A DNA stretch of 64,000 bases from assembly GCA_943735955.1 (NCBI GenBank), contig OX030957.1, positions 12,762,517 to 12,826,516 of the forward strand, read 5' to 3'. The notes under the pieces were generated by a model. The model made no database searches. It saw only the letters and a program-made list of their open reading frames with translations, and was not told the origin of the DNA. The translations under genes were made by a program, and so were the position numbers. This document shows, in pieces, positions 47,801-58,786 of the stretch (positions are counted from its first letter, which is position 1; each line of letters starts with the position of its first letter). The DNA comes from Piscicola geometra. Its lineage: Eukaryota; Annelida; Clitellata; Hirudinida; Piscicolidae.

Positions 47801-50800
47801 AAGACAAACTATTTAACAAAATCATTACGGTTAAAGCGGCTGCCAAGATGGCAGCTGCTAACCAAAGAGCATATATTGCAACTCAGGCTGAAGGCTTGTT
47901 GCTCAAAAGAATTCTTGCAGTTCGATACATGCAATGAGATCAGACTGATACGCACGTAAACTTGATGTGTTGATGTGATTTTGAGCTGTCTTTGCACAGT
48001 TTCTGCATCCTTTCCATGAAGGTTGGATAATTCTGAAAGCTCGAAAGTTATTTTGTCTATCTGATTTGTTTTTTATATACTGTGTCATGGCTTAAAAAAT
48101 TTACATATAAAAAGTGTAAAGATTTAAAAGTGTAGTTAAGGTCTATTGGTTCTCTATTTCTTCTCAGAATTTGTGACATGTTAGTGTTATTTTGGTGGGA
48201 TCTCTATGTTCTGTGTTGATTTATGAAATGTTTCATGAGATAAAGACCCGATGGCCATCCAGAGAAAATATCATTGTTCTATGGCATATTGAAAAATTCA
48301 TTATCCTCCCCCACCACCAAAAAAACTCATCAATTTTCGAAAAATTGCGAGACCCTTCGAAAAGGTCTGGGGTGGGGGGGGCTGTTTGCACCACTAAATG
48401 TTGGAACACATTAGCACAACTATATGTTATTTCAGAACATTGCTAAATATACTTTATGTAAATTCTGTATGTATCTTTATGACACCCATCTGTTATTATT
48501 ATACAAACACACACATCTTTCGAAAAATTAGTCTTTATAACACACTATTCTTTATGTTATTTTGGAATATTGGTATATAAACTTTATGTATATTCTGTAT
48601 GTGATTTTGGAATATTACTATATATCTTTCGAAAAATAATTCTTTATAACACACTGTCTTTCTAAATTAATTAAAATCAAATTACTTTATTTAGATCTAT
48701 ATTTCAAAACTATATATATTAGCACAACTATATTTCAAGAGATACATCGACCTACTTATCATAAATTTATCCTTTATATCCTTTATCAGTTTCGCAACCA
48801 GACCTTTTCGAATGGTCTCGCAATTTTTCGAAAATCGATGAGTTTATTTGGTGGTGGGAGGGGGGGGGGGGTAATGAATTTTTCAATATGCCATAGGACA
48901 ATTATATTTTCTCACGAAACATTTCATATATCAACACAGAACATAGAGATCCCACCAAAATAACACTAAATGTCACAAATTCTGAGAAGAAATAGAGCAC
49001 CACTAGACCTTAACTACACTTTTAAATCTTAACACTTTTTATATGTAAATTTTTTAAGCCATGACACAGTATATAAAGAGCAATTCAGATAGACAAAATA
49101 ACTTTCGAGCTTTCAGACTTATCCAGCCTTCATGGAAAGGATGCTGAAACTGTGTAAAGACCTCAAAATCACATCAACACATCAAGTTTACGTGCGTATC
49201 AGTCTGATCTCATTGCATATATCGAACTGCAAAAATTCTTTTGAGCAACAAGCCTTCAGCCCGAGTTGCATTATATGCTCGATGTTGTTCTGACTCTGCC
49301 AGTTACTTCATCAGATGCAGAAAAAGCATTTTCTAAACTTCGGCTTATTAAAACTCATCGATTGTATCTGCTCGTCGTTTGCAAAGCTTCTTTGAGAATA
49401 GCTGCTACCAAAACAGCTACTGCACCTCTTCCAGTAAATGAAATGGTGAAAAGATTTTCACAAACTGATCGAAAAATTATTTTGTAACTGAGAACACATC
49501 AAAATTTAGTTGAAACTAAATATTTGAAAAAAAATTATAGACTGTTTAGGATCTCATATCAAACTTATTTTTTTACTTTTTACCTTAGTTTAAAAAATGA
49601 TGACGTAACTTCAAGAATACTATGATCAATCAATCAATCAATCACTAATGATTTGTATAGCGCCCTTTACTAAGTGAACAAAAGCGCTTTTCAAATAAAT
49701 TTGTTAAATAAAACGGGTTTATACCACTACCAATATATGTTTATATATCAATTCAAGTATAAAAAAACAAACAATCAACCTCAATAATCCAACCTCACCC
49801 ATACCACCATGACAATCACGTCAAAAAATCACTATCACCACCAAAAAAAATAATTCAATCATCACTACAGTACCAACACTCATACCACAGCACAATCATC
49901 ACCACATCATCCTTAAATTTAAATTTAAATTTAAATTTAAATTTAAGGCTTAAAACCATAAAACACAATCATCATTTTTCTCAATTTTCTGTCTTGCCAC
50001 TGGTGCCGAGGCTGCGATAGAGGGTGAAGGAGAAGTCCTTGCCAGCACTGGAACTGCTGCTGCTATGAAAGGAGTTCTCCTTTATATCGCAGCTCACTTG
50101 ATTCCCTGCGGCCATCTTGGTCTGCTGCGGCCATTCCTTGACAGATTCAAAACAACCAACATTCGCACTAAAAACATTCTAATTAATTAAATTTATTTTT
50201 TATTTAGACTTAAAATTCTAAAATTTTAATATATTATACCCAAAACCGTTTATTCTACAAATTTATTTGAGCGGCTGCCATTTTGGCAGCCGCTAACCAA
50301 AGATCCAACTATGAAACTTAGTTTGTAGTTTTTCTTTTGTATTATTGATAAACTATCCAATTTCTTTATCAATTATAATTGGTAGTTTTTATTTAGCCCA
50401 TTGACCGCCGCTATCCGAGAAAAAAAGTCAACATGAATTTTACATTTGGACTTGCATTATATGGTTATAAGAATAACACAAGCAAAATTGAAAACAATTA
50501 TTTCATAAGTTTTAATGGAGCAAAATGCTGCGAAAACGCAACGTGAGCGGGAAGTGTGACATACTTATGTGCATTAAGAAATCATAAATAAATTGATTCA
50601 AACCACATTTATTAAACAGAAATAAATTTCAATTGCAAATAGTTCGATAAAATTCAGACTTCTAATTATTTTATCTGTTATAATATTAATAATAATTATT
50701 TTAATTACAACAAAGCAAATTATTTAACGTGAATTACAACAGCACTCATAAACTGTCGTGCTGTTTCAAAGACAACATTGACAACGAATGTTATCTTTAT

Positions 50801-51951
50801 TTTAATTTTATAATCAACCTATGAGAGGTTAAAAATTATATTCATTTCAATAAAAGCTTCAAGTGTGAAGCATTTGCGGTTTGGAATTTTTATCGAAATA
50901 TAAAAATCAACATTCATCTACAAAATTCAACTTTTAATTTTAATTTTATAAATTTCATAATACATTAACATTAAAATAATAAATTTATTATTATTATTAT
51001 AATGACTAGACTTATTAAAAATCATATGATGTCAAAGTTGCGAAAACGCACCATTGATTTTTAAAAGAATTGAAAACGTTTTACAAGTTATTTTTAAAAA
51101 TTAATTCAAATATTAACTATCTTTTCACACTGAAATTAAGACTAAATTTGTATAAATATACTAAAAATCGAACGAAAAAATTGAACAATTATCTAAGCGA
51201 AGAAAGATTGTTTTGAGAAATTTTTAATGTGAACAGGATATAAAAGACTATAAATAATAATATGAAAAAAGTTGAAATTTAACTTATAAAATTAAAATCT
51301 AAAATTTATTGTACAAAATATGTGAAAAAACTCGGTATTAAAACAGCAAGAAATTATAAAAATTGATGTTGCAAAACGCAACAGCTGCGGTAAATGGATT
51401 AAACAATTATTTTTTCATCTAAAGTTGAGCCCCCCCCCTCCCAGCATTTTTTGCTGGTTGCGCCCCTGTCCTTTATAGATGTATCCTTCATATCCTTCAT
51501 AGATGTGTCCTTTATATATCTGGATGAGTGGCAGTTAGCACGGCCCAATCACCATCTGCACCGCTTAGGCGGATCTGATTCGTTATAGTATAAAATTTAT
51601 ACTCTATCGACTAACTCATCGATCTAATCACTTCACAATAGGTTGATACTGAAACATACCATCACAACTGGCAGATGAAATACGTGGCTATGGCATGAAA
51701 GACTGCGATCCGAGGTACCGTGCAAGTAGTAGAGATTATGGTGCCATCAAACCCAACGTCCACACCATGCCAACGTCATACCATTTCCGAAGGGAAGAAT
51801 TTACTAAGGTTATTGTCTGTTTGAAATGAATTTGATATGAAAATTGTTCGAAAATGTTGAAAATATATTTATTGTTTGCTAATTTTCCATCTAAAAATTT
51901 TAGGTCCAAGGACAAGGAGGCATGTACAGAAACAGAAGTATCAATAACTGA
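41812..51951 (+). CDS. PIERCE1: PIERCE (C9orf116/C15orf65) ciliary microtubule inner protein
   Basis: PIERCE proteins bind the lumen of ciliary doublet microtubules and support motile cilia. Exons 41812-41899, 51675-51808 and 51904-51951 give 89 aa with matching phases. Exon 1: MRPVYVPEGAKTSDYYKLKG and VPDKFNKP, like the family TSDYY...RFNNPG. Exon 2 begins DEIRGYG at the position of the family GWFRGY, then RDYGAIKPNVHTMPTSYHFR (family YG..APTVHEMP..FYP). Exon 3: GQGGMYRNRSINN, like AAGGMFRNNTLN. Intron 1 is 9.8 kb and almost wholly occupied by the transposon complex at 41971-51582. The exon 1 donor is GTCTAT, weak at +3 and +5. An AATAAA at 52021-52026 fits as polyadenylation signal. The symbol could equally be PIERCE2. 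Confidence 0.82.
42043..42760. repeat. Left outer arm of the palindrome
   Basis: Reverse complement of about 50750-51468 with scattered substitutions and small indels. It begins CAGGGGCGCAACCAGC followed by AAAAAATGCTGG. It includes the segment AATCCATTTACCGCAGCTGT that mirrors the right arm at about 51380-51410. Confidence 0.85.
43274..43923 (-). mobile_element. 5'-truncated non-LTR retrotransposon (CR1/L2-like) inside the hAT element
   Basis: Flanked by GTCCAT repeats (43268-43273 and 43924-43929). Translated on the minus strand, with frame breaks, it gives the C-terminal signature of CR1/L2/Rex reverse-transcriptase proteins: RLQRIMNKGAR, LHWLPVKFRIPFKIA, TFKTL, NRAFRHSSPSNWNSLPPHIR and SLSIFKKKLKTH. 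A non-coding tail follows that ends GCGCTTCTGTTGCGTGCC, TTAGCGCTTTATAAATG and then A/T-rich DNA. Interrupted, so inactive. Confidence 0.8.
44520..45790 (+). pseudogene. hAT transposase relic (ZMYM-type)
   Basis: Conceptual translation across several frameshifts and stops shows hAT blocks in order: QTYNGASNMNGRYNGFQAII, PLALFFHCSAQCANLVAQH, a middle region with VEWLQRP and NRMVLAYDLEP, and the C-terminal dimerisation region. The last reads LMLVCPTTSCTAERSFSA followed by RRLKIWL and LNSLAVCHAHQ. At least four breaks (for example stops at 44762 and 45411 and a frame change near 45180) show it is non-functional. Confidence 0.85.
46343..47129 (-). pseudogene. Second hAT-type transposase 3' fragment (left arm)
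   Basis: On the minus strand at about 46917-47132, MMLDVVLTLPVTSSDAEIAF, FSKLRLIKT and FENTATAPLPVNEMVKRF form the hAT C-terminal dimerisation region (family: DAER.FS.L..IK). The rest of the segment is AT-rich flank mirrored in the right arm at 50308-50750 and 49270-49624. It is from a different hAT lineage than the ZMYM-like relic. Confidence 0.75.
47130..47866 (-). mobile_element. Hairpin-headed retroposon-like insertion, left arm
   Basis: Flanked by GAGCAT (47124-47129 and 47867-47872); the mirror arm shows the uninterrupted site. Read on the minus strand it starts CTTTGGTTAGC, then a hairpin (GCAGCTGCCATCTTGGCAGC) at about 47836-47858. It ends with a tail containing GAGCGCTATAGAAATTGATT and (TTGA)n. 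The interior has two tandem copies of about 141 bp (47366-47505 and 47506-47647) and does not match the interior of the sister block at 49625. Confidence 0.7.
47366..47647. repeat. Tandem duplication of about 141 bp
   Basis: Two head-to-tail copies sharing CTGTCCTTCATCTGCAGAGC, TAGCCAGTGGGT, GTGTTCAA and TTGAGGCC followed by TGGCACTTCTT, with about 10% differences, inside the block at 47130-47866. Confidence 0.85.
48386..48794. other. Asymmetric hub of the palindrome
   Basis: AT-rich spacer between the inverted arms. It contains internal direct repeats (TTTATGT, ATTCTGTATGT and ATCTTTCGAAAAAT segments around 48420-48480, 48530-48600 and 48610-48650). No coding potential seen. Confidence 0.6.
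49270..49488 (+). pseudogene. Second hAT-type transposase 3' fragment (right arm, mirror copy)
   Basis: LDVVLTLPVTSSDAEKAFSK, LRLIKTHRLYLLV and ATAPLPVNEMVKRFSQTD on the plus strand form the inverted counterpart of the fragment at 46917-47132. Small indels change the frame in the middle of one copy relative to the other. Confidence 0.78.
49625..50307 (-). mobile_element. Hairpin-headed retroposon-like insertion, right arm
   Basis: Flanked by ACTATG (49619-49624 and 50308-50313); the left arm shows the empty site. Read on minus it starts with TTTGGTTAGC and a hairpin (GCGGCTGCCAAAATGGCAGC) at 50271-50293. It ends with a tail containing AGCGCTTTTGTTCACTTAG and GGGCGCTATACAAATC, then (TTGA)n. 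The interior carries a small minus-strand open frame (49981-50115) and an (AAATTT)n run (about 49915-49947), neither found in the sister block. Confidence 0.7.
49981..50115 (-). CDS. Small exon-like open frame carried in the right-arm insertion
   Basis: On the minus strand, MAAGNQVSCDIKENSFHSSS then SSSAGKDFSFTLYRSLGTSG and KTEN-stop (44 codons plus stop). The frame stays open upstream through SVKEWPQQTK. It is GC-richer than its surroundings and looks like protein-coding sequence, possibly a host exon picked up by the retroposon. I do not recognise the family. Confidence 0.25.
   Translation of the reverse strand: MAAGNQVSCDIKENSFHSSSSSSAGKDFSFTLYRSLGTSGKTEN
50308..51468. repeat. Right outer arm of the palindrome (contains the empty hAT site)
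   Basis: Mirrors 42043-42760 joined directly to 46343-46800. At about 50750-50765 the sequence reads through the join with one copy of the 8-bp target (GTGCTGTT on this strand). The arm ends with CTGGTTGCGCCCCTG at 51454-51468. Confidence 0.85.
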
Positions 51952-52183
51952 GCCCTCCAGACCTTTCTTTGAAATTACATTTTAATTAATTTGACTATTT
52001 TTTAGAATTATTCTTTCAAAAATAAAATTGATTATCATGTTTTGCAATAATACTTAGATTTTAAAGATAAATGTTTAGGTTAACATAGTAGTTTGTCTAT
52101 GCTCGAGCAGTAAATACCTTATATTTACACGCGGTGCTTTTTCTCGGTAGTTTTTTTGTTGATTTTAATATTTGCTCCACAAA
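51952..52183. promoter_or_regulatory. Compact PIERCE-fibrillarin spacer
   Basis: Only about 230 bp separate the PIERCE stop from the fibrillarin ATG. It holds an AATAAA at 52021 and should contain the fibrillarin promoter. No TATA element is obvious. Confidence 0.45.
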
Positions 52184-53613
52184 ATGTGTAAGTGATCATT
52201 AATTTCAAATATTAATAGAATTATTTAGTTTTCCATTTAATTCACAAGTATCCTGCAAGATTCAACACGAGACACTTCATTTCATTATGTTTTCGCTCAT
52301 CTTTGGTTTAAAATCAACCATTAAAATTACTAAAAATTAATTATCGAATTTTTTTCCAGCTGATTATACACCCAGGGGAAGAGGTGGTGGTGGATTCGGC
52401 GGTAGGGGTGGCAGTGGTGGTGGGAGGGGAGGATTCGGTGGAAGGGGTGGTGCTCGAGGAGGAGGCAGAGGAAGCTTCAGAGGCACACCAGACAGAGGGG
52501 GCAGAGGTGGAGGGAGAGGCAGGGGTGGTGGTGGTGGTCGCGGGGGTGGAAGGGGTCGTGGAGGAGATGGAATGCGGGGTGGCAAACAAATGATCATCGA
52601 GCCTCACAGACAACCTGGTGTCTTTGTCGCCAGAGGCAAGGAAGATGCTCTACTGACGAAAAACATGGTGATTGGAGAGTCAGTCTACGGAGAGAAGAGA
52701 ATCTCGGCAGATGAGGGAGAAACGAAGATCGAGTACCGAATGTGGAACCCGTTCAGGAGCAAGTTGGGCGCTGCAATCCTGGGCGGTATTGATGACGTCA
52801 ACATGAAGCCTGGCTCCAAAGTCTTATACCTGGGAGCAGCCTCAGGCACATCGGTCTCCCACGTCTCAGACATTGTGGGCGAGGAAGGGCTCGTGTACGC
52901 AGTGGAGTTCAGTTCGCGCAGTGGAAGAGACCTCTTGAACATGGCGAAGAAGAGAACCAATGTGATTCCGATCATTGAGGACGCCAGACACCCACACAAG
53001 TACCGCATGCTCGTCGGCATGGTGGACACGGTGTTTGCTGACGTGGCTCAGCCCGACCAGGCGAGGATTGTCGCCATCAATGCACACAACTTCCTCAAGA
53101 ACTCCGGATACGCCGTCATCTCCATCAAGGTGATGATGATGATGATGATGATGATGTTTAATTCATTTAATATAGTGCCAAGGTAAGCATCTGAGCCTAA
53201 TTCATTCTTTTTCTCATGTGATTATGACAAACACAAACTTATTTTCATCAGCTTCTAATATTCTCACCACACCATCAACAGGCGAACTGCATAGACAGCA
53301 CAGCTTCTTCTGAAGCTGTATTTGCAGCCGAGATAGAGAAGTTGAAGGCAGAAAAGTTCAAGATGAAGGAGATGCTGACGTTGGAGCCGTACGAGAGAGA
53401 TCATGCCGTGGTGGTCGCCCAGTACAGGTGGGTGGTGCTGGTGTGAGTTAGATGAACACGAAGTGTATCATGGTGCTGATGATGGTATTGGATGATTTAA
53501 TTATTCATTAAGTCTAAAGAGTTTGAAGATGGTGTGGTTTATTCCATCTTGATTTTAAATGATGTCTTGATTAAAGTTTTATTTTTATTTACAGGCCACC
53601 ACCAAAGAATTAA
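52184..53613 (+). CDS. FBL: Fibrillarin, rRNA 2'-O-methyltransferase
   Basis: Nucleolar SAM-dependent methyltransferase of box C/D snoRNPs; also methylates histone H2A Gln. Exons 52184-52187 (ATG plus one base), 52360-53129, 53282-53427, 53595-53613; 312 aa, all in phase. It starts [13 protein letters not shown] and has a Gly/Arg-rich GAR domain (about residues 5-75). The catalytic domain follows: [63 protein letters not shown] (SAM-binding motif I), [18 protein letters not shown] and [10 protein letters not shown]. The C-terminal part has [20 protein letters not shown] and ends RPPPKN. The Met codon is separated from the rest by a 172-nt intron. Length and motif order are normal for the family. 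Confidence 0.97.
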
Positions 53614-54672
53614 TATTCGTTGAATGAAAAAAAAACAGATTTTTATTTATTCAAATTTTATTATTAATTATTTTCTGAATTAAAAAAAAAGAAAAACTTT
53701 ATATTACTTTAGCAAGATTGTCTAAAAAGTTTACGTTGTCTTTATATAAACCCGTTACTTTTTAACAGATTTTTATAAATGTCATTTCTCCTTTAATGTC
53801 CACAAAAAATCCAGAGTCAAATTGATGATCCTCTAAGCATCTCATACTTCATGCAGATGACTGGTCCACTAATCATGATTTAAAATTGAAGCTTGAATCT
53901 TCTGCGGCTAAATATTAATCAAAGTTGAAATTAGTGAGTTGAACTTTTATTTCCAAAGCTATAAGATTATGACATTGTGGCGTCCACAGACAATGTGATA
54001 AAAGCGAATATCCTGCCATTAATATCATGTAAGGGTGAGGTTATGATTTGAGATGATGTCAGTTAGGTCTGAATAATATGAAAATTTAACAATAATAGTG
54101 ACAGGATTGAGATGTAATAATTTATTGTTATATAGCTTATATATAACAAGATTTAAAGATACTCAGAAATTGAAACATTTATATTTAGTTTTTTTCAAAG
54201 ATGGAAGCTTTGATTGTATGCAAATATTTTGATTTCCAGTAAAACTGATGAAAAGCACCAACATGAATGCGTATATTATCAATGTACACTTGTAATGAGT
54301 AACTAAATGATTTCGTTAGTGTTTGTATGGACATAGTTCATTGTAACAAATGAATTTGTATACCTATGATGATGATGAGGATGATCACGTTAATGACGAT
54401 CAAGATGATGTATTTAAAATAAAAAGTATATAAACAGTTTTTAAATATAAAAACCTCAAAAGTATTGGCTGGATGATAGGTAAAGAATGATTAATAAAAT
54501 CAAGTATTAAAAAGGATTTAAAAAATAAATATTTAAAAAAAAGTATTAAAAAATCATTTTTAGAAAGATTATTGAAAAAACAGCACAAATTACGCAAAAG
54601 AACAAAGCAAAACGAGAAATACAGGATAAGACAAAGAATAAAACAAAGAGGAAGAAGAAGTAGACAAGATCA
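53614..54672. other. Convergent interval, fibrillarin / DYNLT1
   Basis: AT-rich DNA between two stop codons read on opposite strands. Only short GAT runs near 54365-54412 were noted. No gene seen. Confidence 0.55.
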
Positions 54673-55677
<1,005 letters not shown>

Positions 55678-56228
55678 TATAAACCGCCGGAGCAAATTGC
55701 AAGAAGGCAACTAAAATAAATTTTGAGCTGATCTGGAAATATTTATTGGTACAACTAAAAAACACTTGACACACTAATCAAAAAAATTTAATAAATTAAA
55801 TTGTTATATTTTAAATTGTAAAATATTTAAAATGAATTATTCATTTAAAAAGGTATTTATTTTATTTGATTTTAAAAAAATAACCTAGATGGAATTTAAA
55901 AACTATTAAAAATTTAAACTTTCAAACATATTTGAAAAGTATAACTTTTCGAATTTTGAGATTAAAATAAATAAATATTATGTTCATGCTGATAACTTTT
56001 ACTCAATTGGTTGTGCGAGTCTTAAAAAGCTTGAAATATTTCTTATTTCAAAATTAAGTGATTTTTTGTAACTAACTTTTAATTTACAAATATAAGTGAG
56101 TAATTTGAATAACTATTTCTGTTTGAATACATTTTTCTTTAAAACTGTTAGCTCAAGCTCCCATTCTTTCAAGTTTTAAAATTTAAATTTTAAATATCCT
56201 ATTATTTGTCTTTCAGTTTGGTTGCAAG
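55678..56228. promoter_or_regulatory. Candidate bidirectional promoter, DYNLT1 / RWDD1
   Basis: A 550-bp AT-rich interval between divergent start codons; it must supply both promoters and 5' leaders. No TATA box or other named element stands out. Inferred from gene arrangement. Confidence 0.45.
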
Positions 56229-58786
56229 ATGGACTATCTAGAAGAACAACAGAGTGAGCTTCAAGCTCTTGAGGCCATATATACCAGTGAATACACCGGT
56301 AAGCTGGCATGTGGAAGCAAACAATAGCATAACTTTAATTATTAAATATATAAATTAAAGTTTAATTTTTTTTACCAATTATGTCATATGATTATAAAAG
56401 AAAAGTGTTTTGATTTACACTGATGGAATCCCACATTTTCCAGTTTTGTCAACAGAACTCCCAATCTCATTCAAGATTTTGATAGAATCGAAACTTGATA
56501 ATTCACAAATTGAAGATGGTTTGTTTGCAATCTGAAGGGGATTTGAGCATTCAAAGCTTTTAATTCTCAATCAAAATAACAATCAAATATTCTAAATGAT
56601 TCAAAGCTATAAATTCTCAAAGATTTGATTTTTTAATTCAATTTATTTAGTTAAAACTTCCAGTTAATTAATAAGCAACAAATATCCAGCCTCAGTCACA
56701 GTGTCTTTCACCTTCCCCTTCAACTACCCTGACGTGTCACCTGAGATGGAGGTCCTGGAGTCAGATAATCTGTCAGAGGAACAACTCGAACTCCTCATCG
56801 AACACGCCAATGAAATCGTAAGCGGCTTGCATCGTGAAGAAGATTCGCTTTTGCTTGGAATTGTAATTTATTTTTGCATTTCAATATTTGTATACATTTT
56901 AACAACTTTTGATTGTGTATCACATTATGTTTAAATAGTGGTTTTTTATTTTAAAAATTGAAAAATTTCTATTTAATTGCGATTTCTTGAGTTATTTCTA
57001 TTACTAGGCAAAAGAGAATCTAGGTACTGTGATGACATACACCCTCATCACATCGATTCAAGAAAAGTAAATTTTTAACTTAAATAACTAACCATCTTTA
57101 CTAAAAATGCAAACTTTTTAAAACATCTTTAAAAACCAATTTTTAAACCATTTTTTACGATTTTCTATTTACAAGGCAATTAAAAGAATGTCATACTGAA
57201 CCCCTTTTCGACCCATGCAAGAATGGTGAGCATGATAGAGAGTGGGGCGGAAGAGGTGAGACGGGGCGAGGAGCAGACCAAACGACTGGCAGAGGAGGCT
57301 GAAATGGTGAGTACCACCTTTGGATAGTGGAGATCTATATTATATATCACTGAATTTAATTCATTACCTTATATCAACAACAATAATAATAATAATTAAT
57401 AAAATTTTTACTTTTATTACTCATAATATTATTATTATTTTATTAGGTTTCTACAAATTTCATTTAAAGACTTCTTCAACTTGCTCTGCCTGCCGAATCA
57501 TCCACCCACCCATCTACCCACCCACCCATCTACCCACCCATCCATCTACCCATTCACTCATCCCCCCATCTACCCACCCACCCATCTACCCACCAACCCA
57601 TCTACCCACCCACCCATCTACCCACCCATCCATCTACCCATTCACTCATCCCCCCATCTGCCCATCTACCCACCCACCCATCTACCCACCAACCCATCTA
57701 CCCACCCACCCATCTACCCACCCACCCATCTACCCACCCACCCATCTACCCACCCACCCATCTACCCACCCACCCATCTACCCACCAACCCATCTACCCA
57801 CCCACCCATCTACCCACCCACCCATCTACCCACCCACCCATCTACCCACCCACCCATCTACCCACCCACCCATCTACCCACCCACCCATCCATCTACCCA
57901 TTCACTCATCCCCCCATCTGCCCACCCATCCATCTACCCATTCACTCATCCCCCCATCTACCCATTCACCCATCCCCCCATCTGCCCATCCATCCATCTA
58001 CCCACCCATCCATCTACCCATTAACTCATCCCCCCATCTGCCCACCCATCCATCTACCCATTCACTCATCCCCCCATCTACCCATTCACCCATCCCCCCA
58101 TCTGCCCATCCATTCATCTACCCACCCATCCATCTACCCATTAACTCATCCCCCCATCTGCCCACCCATTCTACAGAAACGCCTCGAGGGAACTAAGGTG
58201 ACGGTGGAGAGTTTCATGAAGTGGAAGGAGGGGTTTGATGCGGAGGTGGCAGAGATGGAGGGAGTGAAGAAGAGTAAAGAAGATGCCAGTGCCGAGAAGA
58301 AGCTCAGTGGTGAGGAGGAGGAGGAAGAGGATGGTGGTGGTGGTTATGATGGTGATGAAGAATATGGTGGTGGTGGTAGTGAGGATGGTGGTGATGGTGC
58401 TGATGATAGGGAATATGATGATGAGAATGATGATGGTTGTGGTAAGGGTGGGGATGTTGATGATGATGATAAGGGTTATGGTAAAGATTTGGTTGCTGAT
58501 GATGATGATTATGGTTGTGGTAAAGATAATGATGATGGTGATGATGATGCACGCAGGCAAGGAGTTGTTCATGACGGATCATGCGATGGATGAGTCAGAC
58601 ATCGGCATGCTTGACGATGGTTAGTTCCTTCCTAATGGTGATAATACACACACACACACACACAAAGACACACACACACAAAAACACACACACACAGGCA
58701 GTGAAGTGGTCGAGGTGGATGAGTCACTTTTTGAAGACTTTGATGAGGAGTTAGAAGCAGTTGATGAGGATTTGGATGATGATTGA
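56229..58786 (+). CDS. RWDD1: RWD-domain protein RWDD1 (DFRP2)
   Basis: Binds and stabilises the translation-associated GTPase DRG2. Exons 56229-56298, 56444-56518, 56690-56817, 57008-57066, 57222-57306, 58177-58309, 58557-58619, 58698-58786 give 233 aa in phase (human 243). The RWD domain (about 1-110) shows MDYLEEQQSELQALEAIYTS, VSFTFPFNYPDVSPEMEV and AKENLGTVMTYTLITSIQEK. A charged coiled segment follows (EEVRRGEEQTKRLAEEAEM), then GTKVTVESFMKWKEGFDAEV and LSGKELFMTDHAMDESDIGM. The acidic end VVEVDESLFEDFDEELEAVD runs to DLDDD and stop. Intron 5 (870 nt) is mostly a TACCCACCCATC satellite; introns 6 and 7 contain GATG and CA arrays. Confidence 0.95.
57490..58170. repeat. (CATCTACCCACC)n minisatellite in RWDD1 intron 5
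   Basis: About 680 bp of 12-bp CATCTACCCACC units with CATTCACTCATCCCC variants, arranged in a higher-order pattern that repeats about every 120 bp near the 3' end (58020-58140 resembles 57900-58020). It runs into the acceptor of exon 58177-58309. Confidence 0.95.
58310..58556. repeat. GATG/GGTG satellite in RWDD1 intron 6
   Basis: Nearly the whole intron is GATGATGATGG-type DNA. It is stopless in the frame of the preceding exon for most of its length, reading as Glu/Asp/Gly. Confidence 0.9.
58640..58697. repeat. CA tract in RWDD1 intron 7
   Basis: CACACACAAAGACACAC-type run ending in the CACACAG acceptor of the last exon. Confidence 0.92.

Larger units (their letters stand above)
41971..51582. 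mobile_element. Composite palindromic transposon complex with 29-bp TIRs and TTA flanks
   Basis: Outer inverted repeats at 41971-41999 and 51554-51582 match at 24 of 29 positions (both contain TCAGATCCG and GCGGTGCAGAT). Each is bordered by TTA (41968-41970; 51583-51585), as for PIF/Harbinger-type target duplication. Inside lie inverted arms: 42043-42760 plus 46343-47129 and about 47867-48385 on the left, mirrored by about 48795-49624 and 50308-51468 on the right. The hub is about 400 bp (48386-48794). The arms' own ends read CAGGGGCGCAACCAG, a hAT-like terminus, but lack matching 8-bp flanks. Later insertions at 42761, 47130 and 49625 interrupt the symmetry. Superfamily is inferred; no Harbinger transposase was seen. 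Confidence 0.65.

Noticed and set aside
42043..51468. One simple hAT element defined by the CAGGGGCG ends
   Set aside because: The 8 bp outside the two ends (AATGTTGG and TCCTTTAT) do not match. The outer TIR with TTA flanks explains the boundary better.
53130..53200. Intronic box C/D snoRNA in fibrillarin
   Set aside because: A C-box-like GTGATGA and a later CTGA are present, but the C-like motif is just the GATG microsatellite and no paired terminal stem or C'/D' motifs are visible.
57320..58170. Proline/threonine/histidine-rich protein
   Set aside because: Translation of the 12-bp CATCTACCCACC minisatellite within RWDD1 intron 5.
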